51,087 bases of DNA from an uncultured Acidobacteriota bacterium (GTDB lineage Bacteria > Acidobacteriota > Thermoanaerobaculia > UBA5066): NCBI GenBank assembly GCA_903845115.1, contig CAIMWE010000236.1, positions 1 through 51,087 of the forward strand, written 5' to 3'. Position numbers and translations under genes: made by a program. Under the pieces are notes generated by a model. The model made no database searches. It saw nothing but the letters and a program-made list of their open reading frames with translations, and was not told the DNA's origin. Every line of letters starts with the position of its first letter. Position 1 is the first letter of the stretch. Below, one piece after another: positions 18,403 to 26,205 of the stretch.

Positions 18403-19322
18403 GCGCGCCGGCTGCCACGCCGGTTGCGGGGCATGCGCGGGGAGGTCACGTCCACGTCGAGGCCGATGTCGATGGCCCTGACGGAGTGCGTCACCGCGCC
18501 GACGGAGACGTAGTCGACGCCGGCCTGGCCCGCCTCGCGCGCCCGCTCCGGCGTCATCCCCCCGGACGCTTCCACGAGGATCCTCTGTCCGGTCGCCTCG
18601 GTGAACAGCCGGATGTCCGCGACCGCGGCGAGGATCTGGGCGATCGTCATGTTGTCCAGGAGGATCCGCTCGGCGCCGGCGTCGAGAGCCTGGTGGACCT
18701 CGTCGAGGTCGCGGGCCTCGACCTCGAGGAAGAGGTCCCGGAGCGGCCGGTTCAGGTCGCGGAAGTCGGTCGCCCGCCGCGTCGCGTCCCAGACGCTCCC
18801 GGAGCCGTCGGCGTGGTTGTCCTTGACGAGGAAACCGAAGGCAAGGCCGAAACGGTGGTTCTCGCCCCCGCCGCAGCGGACGGCGTACCGCTCGAAGAGC
18901 CGGAGGCCCGGCGTGGTCTTGCGGGTGTCGAGGAGCCTCGTCCGCGTCCCCTTCAGGGCGTCGACGTAGAGGCGCGTCAGCGTCGCGACGCCCGAGAGCC
19001 GCTGCAGGAGGTTGAGGGCGACCCGCTCCGCCGCGAGGACCGTGATCGCGGGCCCCTCGATCCGCGCCAGAACCTTCCCCTTCGGGACGCGGGCCCCGTC
19101 CTCCACCAGGAGCTCGACCTTCGCGGCCGGGCGGAGGAAGGCGAAGATCCTCGGGAGGAACGCCGCTCCGGCGATCACGGCCCGCTCGCGGGTGACGATC
19201 CGGGCGGAGACCCGCACGGCCGGACCGAAGACGGCGAGCGAGGTGACGTCCTCGCCGTCCTCCGCGAAGGCCCGCGAGAGGAGGTCGTCCAGCGGCCGGG
19301 CAAGATCTTTCGGGAGCTTCAC
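18399..19322 (-). CDS. nadC: Nicotinate-nucleotide pyrophosphorylase (carboxylating)
   Basis: Quinolinate phosphoribosyltransferase, converting quinolinate and PRPP to nicotinate mononucleotide. 307 residues from the GTG at 19322 (VKLPKDLARPLDDLL); the long open frame upstream is antisense of the transporter gene. Hallmarks are NLLQRLSGVAT, LDTRKTTPGLRLFERYAV, GGGENHRFGL and ILLDNMT, plus the phosphate-binding VEASGGMT. The ribosome-binding site is weak and the gene starts 11 bases after the transporter stop, so it is probably co-transcribed with it. Confidence 0.93.
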   Translation of the reverse strand: MKLPKDLARPLDDLLSRAFAEDGEDVTSLAVFGPAVRVSARIVTRERAVIAGAAFLPRIFAFLRPAAKVELLVEDGARVPKGKVLARIEGPAITVLAAERVALNLLQRLSGVATLTRLYVDALKGTRTRLLDTRKTTPGLRLFERYAVRCGGGENHRFGLAFGFLVKDNHADGSGSVWDATRRATDFRDLNRPLRDLFLEVEARDLDEVHQALDAGAERILLDNMTIAQILAAVADIRLFTEATGQRILVEASGGMTPERAREAGQAGVDYVSVGAVTHSVRAIDIGLDVDVTSPRMPRNRRGSRRA

Positions 19323-19333
19323 CGCAAGAGATT

Positions 19334-20497
19334 CTACGGCGTCGGCCGCACCAGGAAGAGAGAGAGAAGGACGGCGACGGCCAGGAGCAGCCCGGAGACG
19401 ACCAGGAATGGGCCCCAGAACCGGCGCCGGAAGGCGCGTCCCTTCAGGTACAGGTCCGCCCCGATCAGGTTGGCGAGCGACGCGATCGGCGTCCCGCACC
19501 CTCCCGCGTTGACGCCGTAGAGGAGCGCGGTGAAAAGGGAGCCGCCCCCCGCCGCCGCCGCCGCCGGAGCGAGGAGGAGGGCCGCGGGAACGTTGGAGAC
19601 GACCTGGGAGACGAGGGCCCCGGAGAGAACGAACCCCGCGGGAGCGGCCCCGAAGGTCCGGATCGGGTCGAGCGCCGTCGCGAGAGCGGACCGGTGCAGC
19701 CCCTCGATCCCGACGAAGAGCGCCGCGAAGACGGCGACGAGCGTGAAGTCGACCCGGAAGAGCCGGCGCCCGAGGTAGAGACAAACCGGGATGGCGGCGG
19801 CGAGCGGGGCCATCCGCGGAAGGACGCCGAAAAGGGAGAGCAGCTGCGCCGCGAGGAGGAGGCCCGCCATCGCCGAAAGCGTCCGGTGGACCCTGATTCG
19901 CCTCCGAGGAGGGCGGACGAGGGACCGCCGCCGGATCAGGAGGGGGATCGTCGCGACGAGAGCCACGCCCATCCCGGCGACCCAGGGGAGCTGGGCCGCC
20001 AGGAATGTCCTTCCCGTGAAGGCGCCCGCCCGGAACAGGAAGAGGTTCTGCGGGTTGCCGGTCGGGGTGAGACAACCCAGCAGGTTGGCTGCCGCGATCT
20101 CCAGGATCACCACCTTCGCCGGGTCGAAATCGGGGGCGGCCCGCTCGAACGCGAGGGTGAAGGGGACGAGGAGGAGGAGGGCGACGTCGTTCGTGACGAG
20201 GGCCGCGAGCCCCCCGGCGAGGAGAATGGCGGCCAGGGCCAGCGCCCGTTCCGAGCGAACCCTGAAGAGGATCCGGTGGACCACCAGGTCCAGGCCGCGC
20301 GAGAGGCGTGCACATTCGGCGGCCAGGATCAGGACGAAGAAGAGCTCCAGGAGCCCGAGATCGAGAAGCGACGGAATCTCACGAGCCCCGACCGTCCCGA
20401 AGGCCAACGCCAGCAAAGCGAGCGAGAGGGAAACGACGAGCATCCAGGGCGGATAATAGAGAGTCCGGCGATCCGGCCCCGGCTCTCGCCGCTTCAC
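19334..20497 (-). CDS. Ion transporter superfamily (ArsB/SLC13-like) permease
   Basis: 387-residue membrane protein with about ten helices. The paired motifs TNDVALLLLVPFTLAF and VVSNVPAALLLAPAAAA, together with GCLTPTGNPQN and NAGGCGTPIASLANLIG, are the re-entrant Asn/Pro/Gly signatures of the ion transporter superfamily (ArsB, NhaD, citrate/dicarboxylate carriers). The substrate is unknown. The GTG at 20497 has no ribosome-binding site; an ATG at 20443 is an alternative. It is the first gene before nadC-nadB, so a link to dicarboxylate, aspartate or quinolinate transport is possible but only inferred from context. Confidence 0.75.
   Translation of the reverse strand: MKRREPGPDRRTLYYPPWMLVVSLSLALLALAFGTVGAREIPSLLDLGLLELFFVLILAAECARLSRGLDLVVHRILFRVRSERALALAAILLAGGLAALVTNDVALLLLVPFTLAFERAAPDFDPAKVVILEIAAANLLGCLTPTGNPQNLFLFRAGAFTGRTFLAAQLPWVAGMGVALVATIPLLIRRRSLVRPPRRRIRVHRTLSAMAGLLLAAQLLSLFGVLPRMAPLAAAIPVCLYLGRRLFRVDFTLVAVFAALFVGIEGLHRSALATALDPIRTFGAAPAGFVLSGALVSQVVSNVPAALLLAPAAAAAGGGSLFTALLYGVNAGGCGTPIASLANLIGADLYLKGRAFRRRFWGPFLVVSGLLLAVAVLLSLFLVRPTP
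20452..20457 (+). promoter_or_regulatory. Candidate -10 box for the S46 peptidase gene
   Basis: GATAAT lies 63 bases upstream of the TTG start at 20521, within the 5' end of the diverging permease gene. No clear -35 is seen. The position would give a ~57-base leader carrying the strong AGGAGG site. Confidence 0.25.
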
Positions 20498-20520
20498 TTC
20501 GGAACGACAGGAGGATTCCC

Positions 20521-22707
20521 TTGAAGCCGACTCTTTCCGCTGCCCTCTTGCTGGGCGCGTTCACCCTTCTCCCGGTTTCCCCCCTTCCCGCGAACGAGGG
20601 GATGTGGATGCCGCAGCAGATCCCCGCGCTCGCGTCCCGCCTGAAGGGCCTCGGCTTCACCGGGGACCCCGGCACCTTCGCAGACCTGACCGGCTTCCCG
20701 ATGGGGGCCATCGTCTCCCTCGGCGGCTGCAGCGCGTCCTTCGTCTCCCCGGACGGCCTGATCGTCACGAACCACCACTGCGTCCAGGGGGCGCTCCAGT
20801 ACAACTCCACTCCCGACCGGAACCTGATCGAGAACGGGTTCCTGGCGAAGAGCCGGGGAGAGGAGCTCTGGAACGGCCCCGGCTCCAGGGTCTTCGTCAC
20901 GGTCTCGGTCAAGGAAGTCACCGACGAGATCCTCGGCGAGATCCCGGCGAAGGCCACGGACCGCCAGCGCTTCGACTGGATCGAGCGCCGGACGAAGGAG
21001 CGGACGGCCGGCTGCGAGAAGGGCGGCCTCCGCTGCCGGGTCGCCTCCTTCTTCGAGGGGAAGAGCTACTTCGAGATCTCCCAGCTGGAGATCAACGACG
21101 TCCGGCTCGTCTACGCACCCGGGAAGGGGATCGGGAACTTCGGGGGCGAGACCGACAACTGGCAGTGGCCCCGGCACACGGGCGACTTCGGGTTCTACCG
21201 GGCGTACGTCGGAAAGGACGGAAAGCCCGCCGGCTTCTCGAAGGAGAACCTTCCCTATCACCCGAAGCACTGGCTGACCGTCTCCACGAAGGGGGCGGCG
21301 CCCGAGGACCTGGTCTTCGTGGCCGGATACCCGGGCCGCACCCAGCGTCACGAGACCTACGAGCAGGTGAAGGAGCGCACCGAGTGGACGCTCCCCCGTG
21401 CGATCCGGCGCTCCCGGGAGCAGCTCGCGCTGATCGAGGAGGTCACGAGGGGAGACAAGGCCCTCGTGATCAAGGCCGAGCAGCGCAAGCGGGGCCTCAA
21501 CAACGGCCTCACGAAGAACGTGGGCGTCCTGGACGGCCTCGTCCGCGGAGGCCTGCTGGCCAGGAAGGAGGCCCAGCAGCGGGACCTGGTAGCGTGGATC
21601 GCGGCCGACGGGTCGAGACAGGCCGAATTCGGCGCCGCCCTTCCAGCGCTCCTGGCGATGCAGGCCGAACGCGAGAAGAGCCGGGAGCAGAACGCCGTCC
21701 TCGCCGGGCTCAACGCCCCGGGGTCCCTCCTCCAGACCGCGGACACTCTCTGCCGCAACTCGCTGGAGAGGCCCAAGAAGGACCTGGACCGCGACCCCGC
21801 GTTCCAGGAGCGCAACTGGTCCCGGACCCGGGAGGCCCTCGAGAGGATGGAGAAGACCTACGACCCCCGCCTCGACCGGGCCTTCTTCCGGTACTCCCTC
21901 CTCGAGGCAGCGGCCCTCCCCGCCGGCCAGCGGATCGCCCCTCTCGACACGGCGATCGGCCTGACGGCGGGAATGCCTGCCGCTTCGGCCGCGAAGGCGG
22001 TCGACACGTGGCTCGACGCCGCCTACCCGAAGGCAACGCTGGGCGACAAGGCGGTCCGGCTCGCCTGTTTCACCAGGCCGATCGAGGAGATCGCGGCGTC
22101 GGGAGATCCGTTCGTGAGGCTGGCGATCGCGCTGCATCCGCTCCACGAGGCGGTCCGCGAGAAGGAGAAGTCCGACGAAGGGCGCCGCTCGCTCCTCGGG
22201 CCCCGGTACATGCAGGCTCTTCTCGCGAAGGAGGGCGGCCTCGTCGCTCCCGACGCGAATTCCACTCTCCGCGTCACCTACGGGACGCTGAAGGGAGTCT
22301 CCCCGCGCGACGGGATGACGTACTCCCCGCAGTCGACCCTCCAGGGGATCGTGGAGAAGCACACCGGAAAGGGCGAGTTCGACGCCCCGAAGGCGGAGCT
22401 CGACGCGATCCAGGCTCTCCGGTCAGGCCGGAAATCCCCCTATGTCGACCCGAAGAGGAAGGACGTCCCGGTCGACTACCTCTCCGACGTCGACACGACG
22501 GGCGGGAACTCCGGGTCGGCCACGCTCAACTCGAAGAACGAGCTGGTCGGTCTCCTCTTCGACGGCACCTTCGACACGGTCGCCTCGGACTTCCTCTTCG
22601 ACCGGGAGAAGACGCGGTCGATCCACGTCGACACCCGGTACCTCCTCTGGGTGATGACCGAGGTCGACCGGGCGACGAACGTCCTCGAGGAGATGAAGCT
22701 CAACTGA
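20521..22707 (+). CDS. S46 family dipeptidyl-peptidase (DPP7/DPP11-like), secreted
   Basis: Periplasmic serine exopeptidase releasing dipeptides from peptide N-termini. 728 residues from a TTG at 20521, chosen because AGGAGG stands about six bases upstream and the next residues form a signal peptide (KPTLSAALLLGAFTLLPVSPLPA). The mature start NEGMWMPQQIP is typical of S46. Catalytic triad: His86 in VTNHHC, probable Asp222 in HTGDF, Ser664 in GGNSGS; GGETDNWQWPRHTGDF is a family signature. Specificity (hydrophobic versus acidic P1) was not resolved. It opens a run of secreted peptidases on the same strand. Confidence 0.92.
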   Translation: MKPTLSAALLLGAFTLLPVSPLPANEGMWMPQQIPALASRLKGLGFTGDPGTFADLTGFPMGAIVSLGGCSASFVSPDGLIVTNHHCVQGALQYNSTPDRNLIENGFLAKSRGEELWNGPGSRVFVTVSVKEVTDEILGEIPAKATDRQRFDWIERRTKERTAGCEKGGLRCRVASFFEGKSYFEISQLEINDVRLVYAPGKGIGNFGGETDNWQWPRHTGDFGFYRAYVGKDGKPAGFSKENLPYHPKHWLTVSTKGAAPEDLVFVAGYPGRTQRHETYEQVKERTEWTLPRAIRRSREQLALIEEVTRGDKALVIKAEQRKRGLNNGLTKNVGVLDGLVRGGLLARKEAQQRDLVAWIAADGSRQAEFGAALPALLAMQAEREKSREQNAVLAGLNAPGSLLQTADTLCRNSLERPKKDLDRDPAFQERNWSRTREALERMEKTYDPRLDRAFFRYSLLEAAALPAGQRIAPLDTAIGLTAGMPAASAAKAVDTWLDAAYPKATLGDKAVRLACFTRPIEEIAASGDPFVRLAIALHPLHEAVREKEKSDEGRRSLLGPRYMQALLAKEGGLVAPDANSTLRVTYGTLKGVSPRDGMTYSPQSTLQGIVEKHTGKGEFDAPKAELDAIQALRSGRKSPYVDPKRKDVPVDYLSDVDTTGGNSGSATLNSKNELVGLLFDGTFDTVASDFLFDREKTRSIHVDTRYLLWVMTEVDRATNVLEEMKLN

Positions 22708-22798
22708 GCCGGCCTCCTGGAACGACGGAAACCCGCGCCCGATTCCTTCCATCCACGGGAGCGCCGACCCTCCGGCCCCCATCCTTCTCGAGGTGACC

Positions 22799-24595
22799 AT
22801 GAAACGCCGATCCAGGCCCGTCCTCTTCACGATCGCCCTCTGGGGCGTGACCGCCGGCAGCGCTCCGCTTCTCTCCGCCGAGGCGAAGAAGTCCGATCCG
22901 AAGGCCGAGATCAAGGTCGAGGAGAGGACCCTCTCCAACGGGATGCGCCTCCTCCTCTATCCCCGCCCGGACGAACCGACGATCTCGGGCGGCTGGGTCG
23001 CTCACGTCGGGAGCGCCAACGAGCGACCCGGGATCACCGGGATCAGCCACCTCTTCGAGCACATGATGTTCAAGGGGAGCCAGGCGATCGGGACGAAGGA
23101 CTACAAGAAGGACCTCGAGATCATCGCGGAGCAGGAGAAGGTCCGCGGCGAGATCCGGGCCGAGGAGGCGAAGCTGCGCACGGCGTACCGGAGAGGCGAG
23201 ATCGACGACGTCACGAGGCCCGAGAACAAGTCCGCCCGGCAGAAAGAGCTGGAGAAGAAGTTCGACGAGCTGGTGAAGGCCCAGCGGGAGATCCTGGTCA
23301 AGAACGAGTTCGACCGGATCTACACGAAGGCCGGCGGCTCCGGAATGAACGCCTTCACCAACAAGGACATGACGGTCTACTTCATCACCGTCCCGAAGAA
23401 CAAGCTGGGGCTCTGGATGTGGATGGAGTCGGACCGTCTGGCCAGTCCCGTCTTCCGGGAGTTCTACGCCGAGCGGGACGTGGTCTTCGAGGAGCGGCGG
23501 CTCCGGACGGAGTCGACGCCGACCGGCAAGCTGGAGGAGGCCTTCGAGGAGATGTTCTGGCACGGCCACCCCTACACGTGGCCCGTCATCGGATACCCCT
23601 CGGACATTCCCGCGATCACGAAGGCCCAGGCCGACGACTACTTCTCCCTCTACTACGCGCCCAACAACCTGACGGCGATCCTGGTCGGCGACTTCGACCC
23701 GAAGGAGGCGGTGGCTCTCGCCGAGAGGTACTTCGGCAGGATTCCCCGGGGCAAGACTCCCCCGCCGGAGATGACCACGCTCCCCCCCAGGTGGGAGGCC
23801 GAGATGCGGCTCATCGGCGAGGCCGAGACGAACCCCCAGGTCGCAATCGACTGGCACACGGTGGCGTTCCAGCACAGGGACAGCTACCCGCTCCAGGTCC
23901 TGGCCCAGCTCCTCAACGGCCGGACCGGGCGCCTCTTCAAGGGGCTCGTCCTGCCGGTCGACGCGGTCGCGACGAGCGCTTCAGCCGCCCAGGAGTCGGG
24001 CAGGTACGCCGGCTCCTTCGGGATCGCGGCGGAGTGCAAGGAAGGGAAGAGGCCGGAGGAGACCGAGAAGGCGATTGACGCCGAGATCGAGAAGCTCCAG
24101 AAGGAGCTGGTCCCGGCGGAGGAGCTCCAGAAGGTCAAGAACAACTCCGCCGCGAACTCGTTCCGCCGCCTCTCGAGCAACATGGCGATCCTCATCCAGA
24201 CCCTCGTGAACGACGGGCTGGGCGACTGGCGCGAGATCAACGAGGGGCCCAAGCGGATCCAGGCGGTGACGGCCGAGGAGGTCCGGCGCGTCGCACAGAC
24301 TTACCTGACGAAGGAGAACCGCGGGGTCGCCGTCTTCACCCGCAAGGGATCCGCGGCCGCACCGTCCCCCGACGAGGCGGCGCTCGCGTCGCTCCCCGAG
24401 CAGGCCAGGCCGATGGTGAAGCAGCTCCTCCAGAGGGTGGGGACCGAGAAGGACCCCGAGAAGCTCAAGGCGATGATCTCGCAGATGGAGTCCCAGTCGT
24501 CCTCCGTTCCTCCCGAGATGAAGAAGGGGCTCGACCTCGTCCTTGCCCGCGCCAAGGAACGGCTCGCGGAGCTGGCGAAGCCGGAGAAGAAGTAG
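22799..24595 (+). CDS. M16 zinc metallopeptidase, catalytic subunit
   Basis: 598-residue secreted peptidase with a signal peptide (RPVLFTIALWGVTAGSAPLLSA). The inverted zinc motif HLFEH gives His84, Glu87 and His88; the likely distal ligand is Glu231 in RDVVFEERR. Between them is a Lys/Glu-rich helical insertion of about 65 residues (~105-175) longer than in standard M16 enzymes. The second M16 domain follows from about residue 270. The ATG at 22799 is preceded by AGGTGA. The next gene, nine bases on, encodes a partner lacking the zinc site. Confidence 0.9.
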   Translation: MKRRSRPVLFTIALWGVTAGSAPLLSAEAKKSDPKAEIKVEERTLSNGMRLLLYPRPDEPTISGGWVAHVGSANERPGITGISHLFEHMMFKGSQAIGTKDYKKDLEIIAEQEKVRGEIRAEEAKLRTAYRRGEIDDVTRPENKSARQKELEKKFDELVKAQREILVKNEFDRIYTKAGGSGMNAFTNKDMTVYFITVPKNKLGLWMWMESDRLASPVFREFYAERDVVFEERRLRTESTPTGKLEEAFEEMFWHGHPYTWPVIGYPSDIPAITKAQADDYFSLYYAPNNLTAILVGDFDPKEAVALAERYFGRIPRGKTPPPEMTTLPPRWEAEMRLIGEAETNPQVAIDWHTVAFQHRDSYPLQVLAQLLNGRTGRLFKGLVLPVDAVATSASAAQESGRYAGSFGIAAECKEGKRPEETEKAIDAEIEKLQKELVPAEELQKVKNNSAANSFRRLSSNMAILIQTLVNDGLGDWREINEGPKRIQAVTAEEVRRVAQTYLTKENRGVAVFTRKGSAAAPSPDEAALASLPEQARPMVKQLLQRVGTEKDPEKLKAMISQMESQSSSVPPEMKKGLDLVLARAKERLAELAKPEKK

Positions 24596-24604
24596 GAGAC
24601 GACG

Positions 24605-26119
24605 ATGAGGACCTTCAGGCCAATCCCCTTCCTCCTCGCCGCCGCGCTCGCCACCCTGGCGTCCGCGCGACCGGCCCTCGCCGCGGGAATCCCCGACCGC
24701 CCCGAGAAGCTGACGTTCCCCCCGTTCACGTTCTCGCCCCCCTCCGCGGCCGCGTACCGGACGACCCTCCCCTCGGGTCCCGTCGCCTACGTCGCCGAGG
24801 ACCGGGAGCTTCCCCTCGTGTCGATCTCCATCACACTTCGCGGCGGGCGCTACCTCGACCCCGCCGGAAAGGAGGGGCTGGCCGAGCTGACCGGCTACCT
24901 CCTCTCCCGCGCCGGCACGAAGAGCTTCACGGCGGAGGAGCAGGAGGAACGTCTGGCCTTCCTGGCCGCGAACGCGGGCTCGTCCATCGGGGACGACCGC
25001 GGCGGCGTCTCGCTGAACCTCCTGTCGAAGGACCTCGACGAGGGGCTGAAGATCCTGCGCGAGATCCTGACCGAGCCCCGCTTCCAGGAGAGCCGTTTGA
25101 CGCTCCGGAAGGAGCAGCTGCTCACGGAGATGAAGACCCGGAACGACGAGTCCCAGGAGATCGAGTCCCGCGAGCGCTCCTTCCTGGCGCTCGGCGAGGG
25201 CTTCTTCTCGAATCGCTTTCCGACGAAGGCGTCGATCGACTCCATCCGGCGCGAGGACCTGGTCGCGTTCCACCGCGAGTGGTTCGACCCCCGGAACATG
25301 ATCGTCGCGGCTTCCGGCGACTTCTCGAGGGCCGAGATGGTCAAGAAGCTCGACGCCCTCTTCGCCGCGTGGCCGTACCAGGGCAAGGCCGCCCCCGCCG
25401 TCCCGAAACCCGACCACCAGATGCCGGCCGGCCTCTTCCTCGTCGACAAGGACGTGAACCAGGGGCGGGTCTCCATCCTGCTGCCCGGCGTGCTCCGGAC
25501 GGACCCCGACTTCTTCGCGATCCAGCTGATGAACGACATCCTGGGCGGCGGAGGGTTCACGAGCCGCATCACGAACCGGGTCCGGTCGGACGAGGGCCTC
25601 GCCTACTCTGCCAGCTCCCGGGTCTCGGGCGGCGTCTGGTTTCCGGGCCTCGTCTCGGTCAGCTTCCAGTCGAAGGTCCGCACCTGCTCCTACGCGACGC
25701 AGATCGTCCTCGAGGAGATGGGGAGGATGAAGTCGGCCGAGGTCACCGACGAGGAGCTCCTCACCGCCAAGAGATCCTTCGTCGAGACCCTCTCCCGGCG
25801 GTTCGCGACCAAGAGTCAGACCATGGGCCTCTTCGTCGACGAGGAGCTCACCGGCCGCTTCGGGCTCGACCCGGCTTACTACTCCAATTTCCGGGCGAAC
25901 GTCGAGAAGGTGACGAAGGCGGACGTGAAGCGGGCGGCCGAACGCCTTCTGGCGACCGGCTCCGCCACCGTGCTGGTCGTCGGGAAGAAGTCCGACCTCC
26001 TGAGCCCGGACCCGAAACACCCGGTCCCGTACCCGTCGCTGACCGGCGGGAAGGTCACCGACCTTCCGCTCCGCGACCCGATGACGATGAAGCCCGTCGC
26101 CGCGCCCCCGTCCCGGTAG
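24605..26119 (+). CDS. M16-like peptidase, non-catalytic partner subunit
   Basis: 504 residues with a signal peptide (FLLAAALATLASARPALA). The fold is M16, but where HxxEH should be there is GLAELTGYLLSRAGT, so zinc cannot bind. It carries a glycine-rich loop LGGGGFTSRI at residues 313-322, as in the regulatory alpha subunit of mitochondrial processing peptidase. Placed nine bases after the active M16 gene with GGAG before its ATG, it very likely forms a heterodimer with it. The intrinsic terminator downstream closes this operon. Confidence 0.88.
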   Translation: MRTFRPIPFLLAAALATLASARPALAAGIPDRPEKLTFPPFTFSPPSAAAYRTTLPSGPVAYVAEDRELPLVSISITLRGGRYLDPAGKEGLAELTGYLLSRAGTKSFTAEEQEERLAFLAANAGSSIGDDRGGVSLNLLSKDLDEGLKILREILTEPRFQESRLTLRKEQLLTEMKTRNDESQEIESRERSFLALGEGFFSNRFPTKASIDSIRREDLVAFHREWFDPRNMIVAASGDFSRAEMVKKLDALFAAWPYQGKAAPAVPKPDHQMPAGLFLVDKDVNQGRVSILLPGVLRTDPDFFAIQLMNDILGGGGFTSRITNRVRSDEGLAYSASSRVSGGVWFPGLVSVSFQSKVRTCSYATQIVLEEMGRMKSAEVTDEELLTAKRSFVETLSRRFATKSQTMGLFVDEELTGRFGLDPAYYSNFRANVEKVTKADVKRAAERLLATGSATVLVVGKKSDLLSPDPKHPVPYPSLTGGKVTDLPLRDPMTMKPVAAPPSR

Positions 26120-26145
26120 CCCGGCGTCCTTTCCCGTACGATGGG

Positions 26146-26178
26146 GCCTCCCGCTCTCCCGGAGCGGGAGGCTTTTTT
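26146..26178 (+). terminator. Intrinsic terminator after the M16 pair
   Basis: A perfect 11-base-pair stem (26146-26156 with 26162-26172, GCCTCCCGCTC) with a five-base loop and six T. It lies 27 bases after the M16 partner stop and 28 bases before the next gene, which therefore needs its own promoter or read-through. Confidence 0.92.
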
Positions 26179-26205
26179 CGTGCGAAGCCGTTACCGGAGG
26201 TATCG

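Noticed and set aside
26137-26142. TACGAT as a promoter for the DPP-IV-like gene
   Set aside because: The strong terminator at 26146-26178 would stop any transcript started there.
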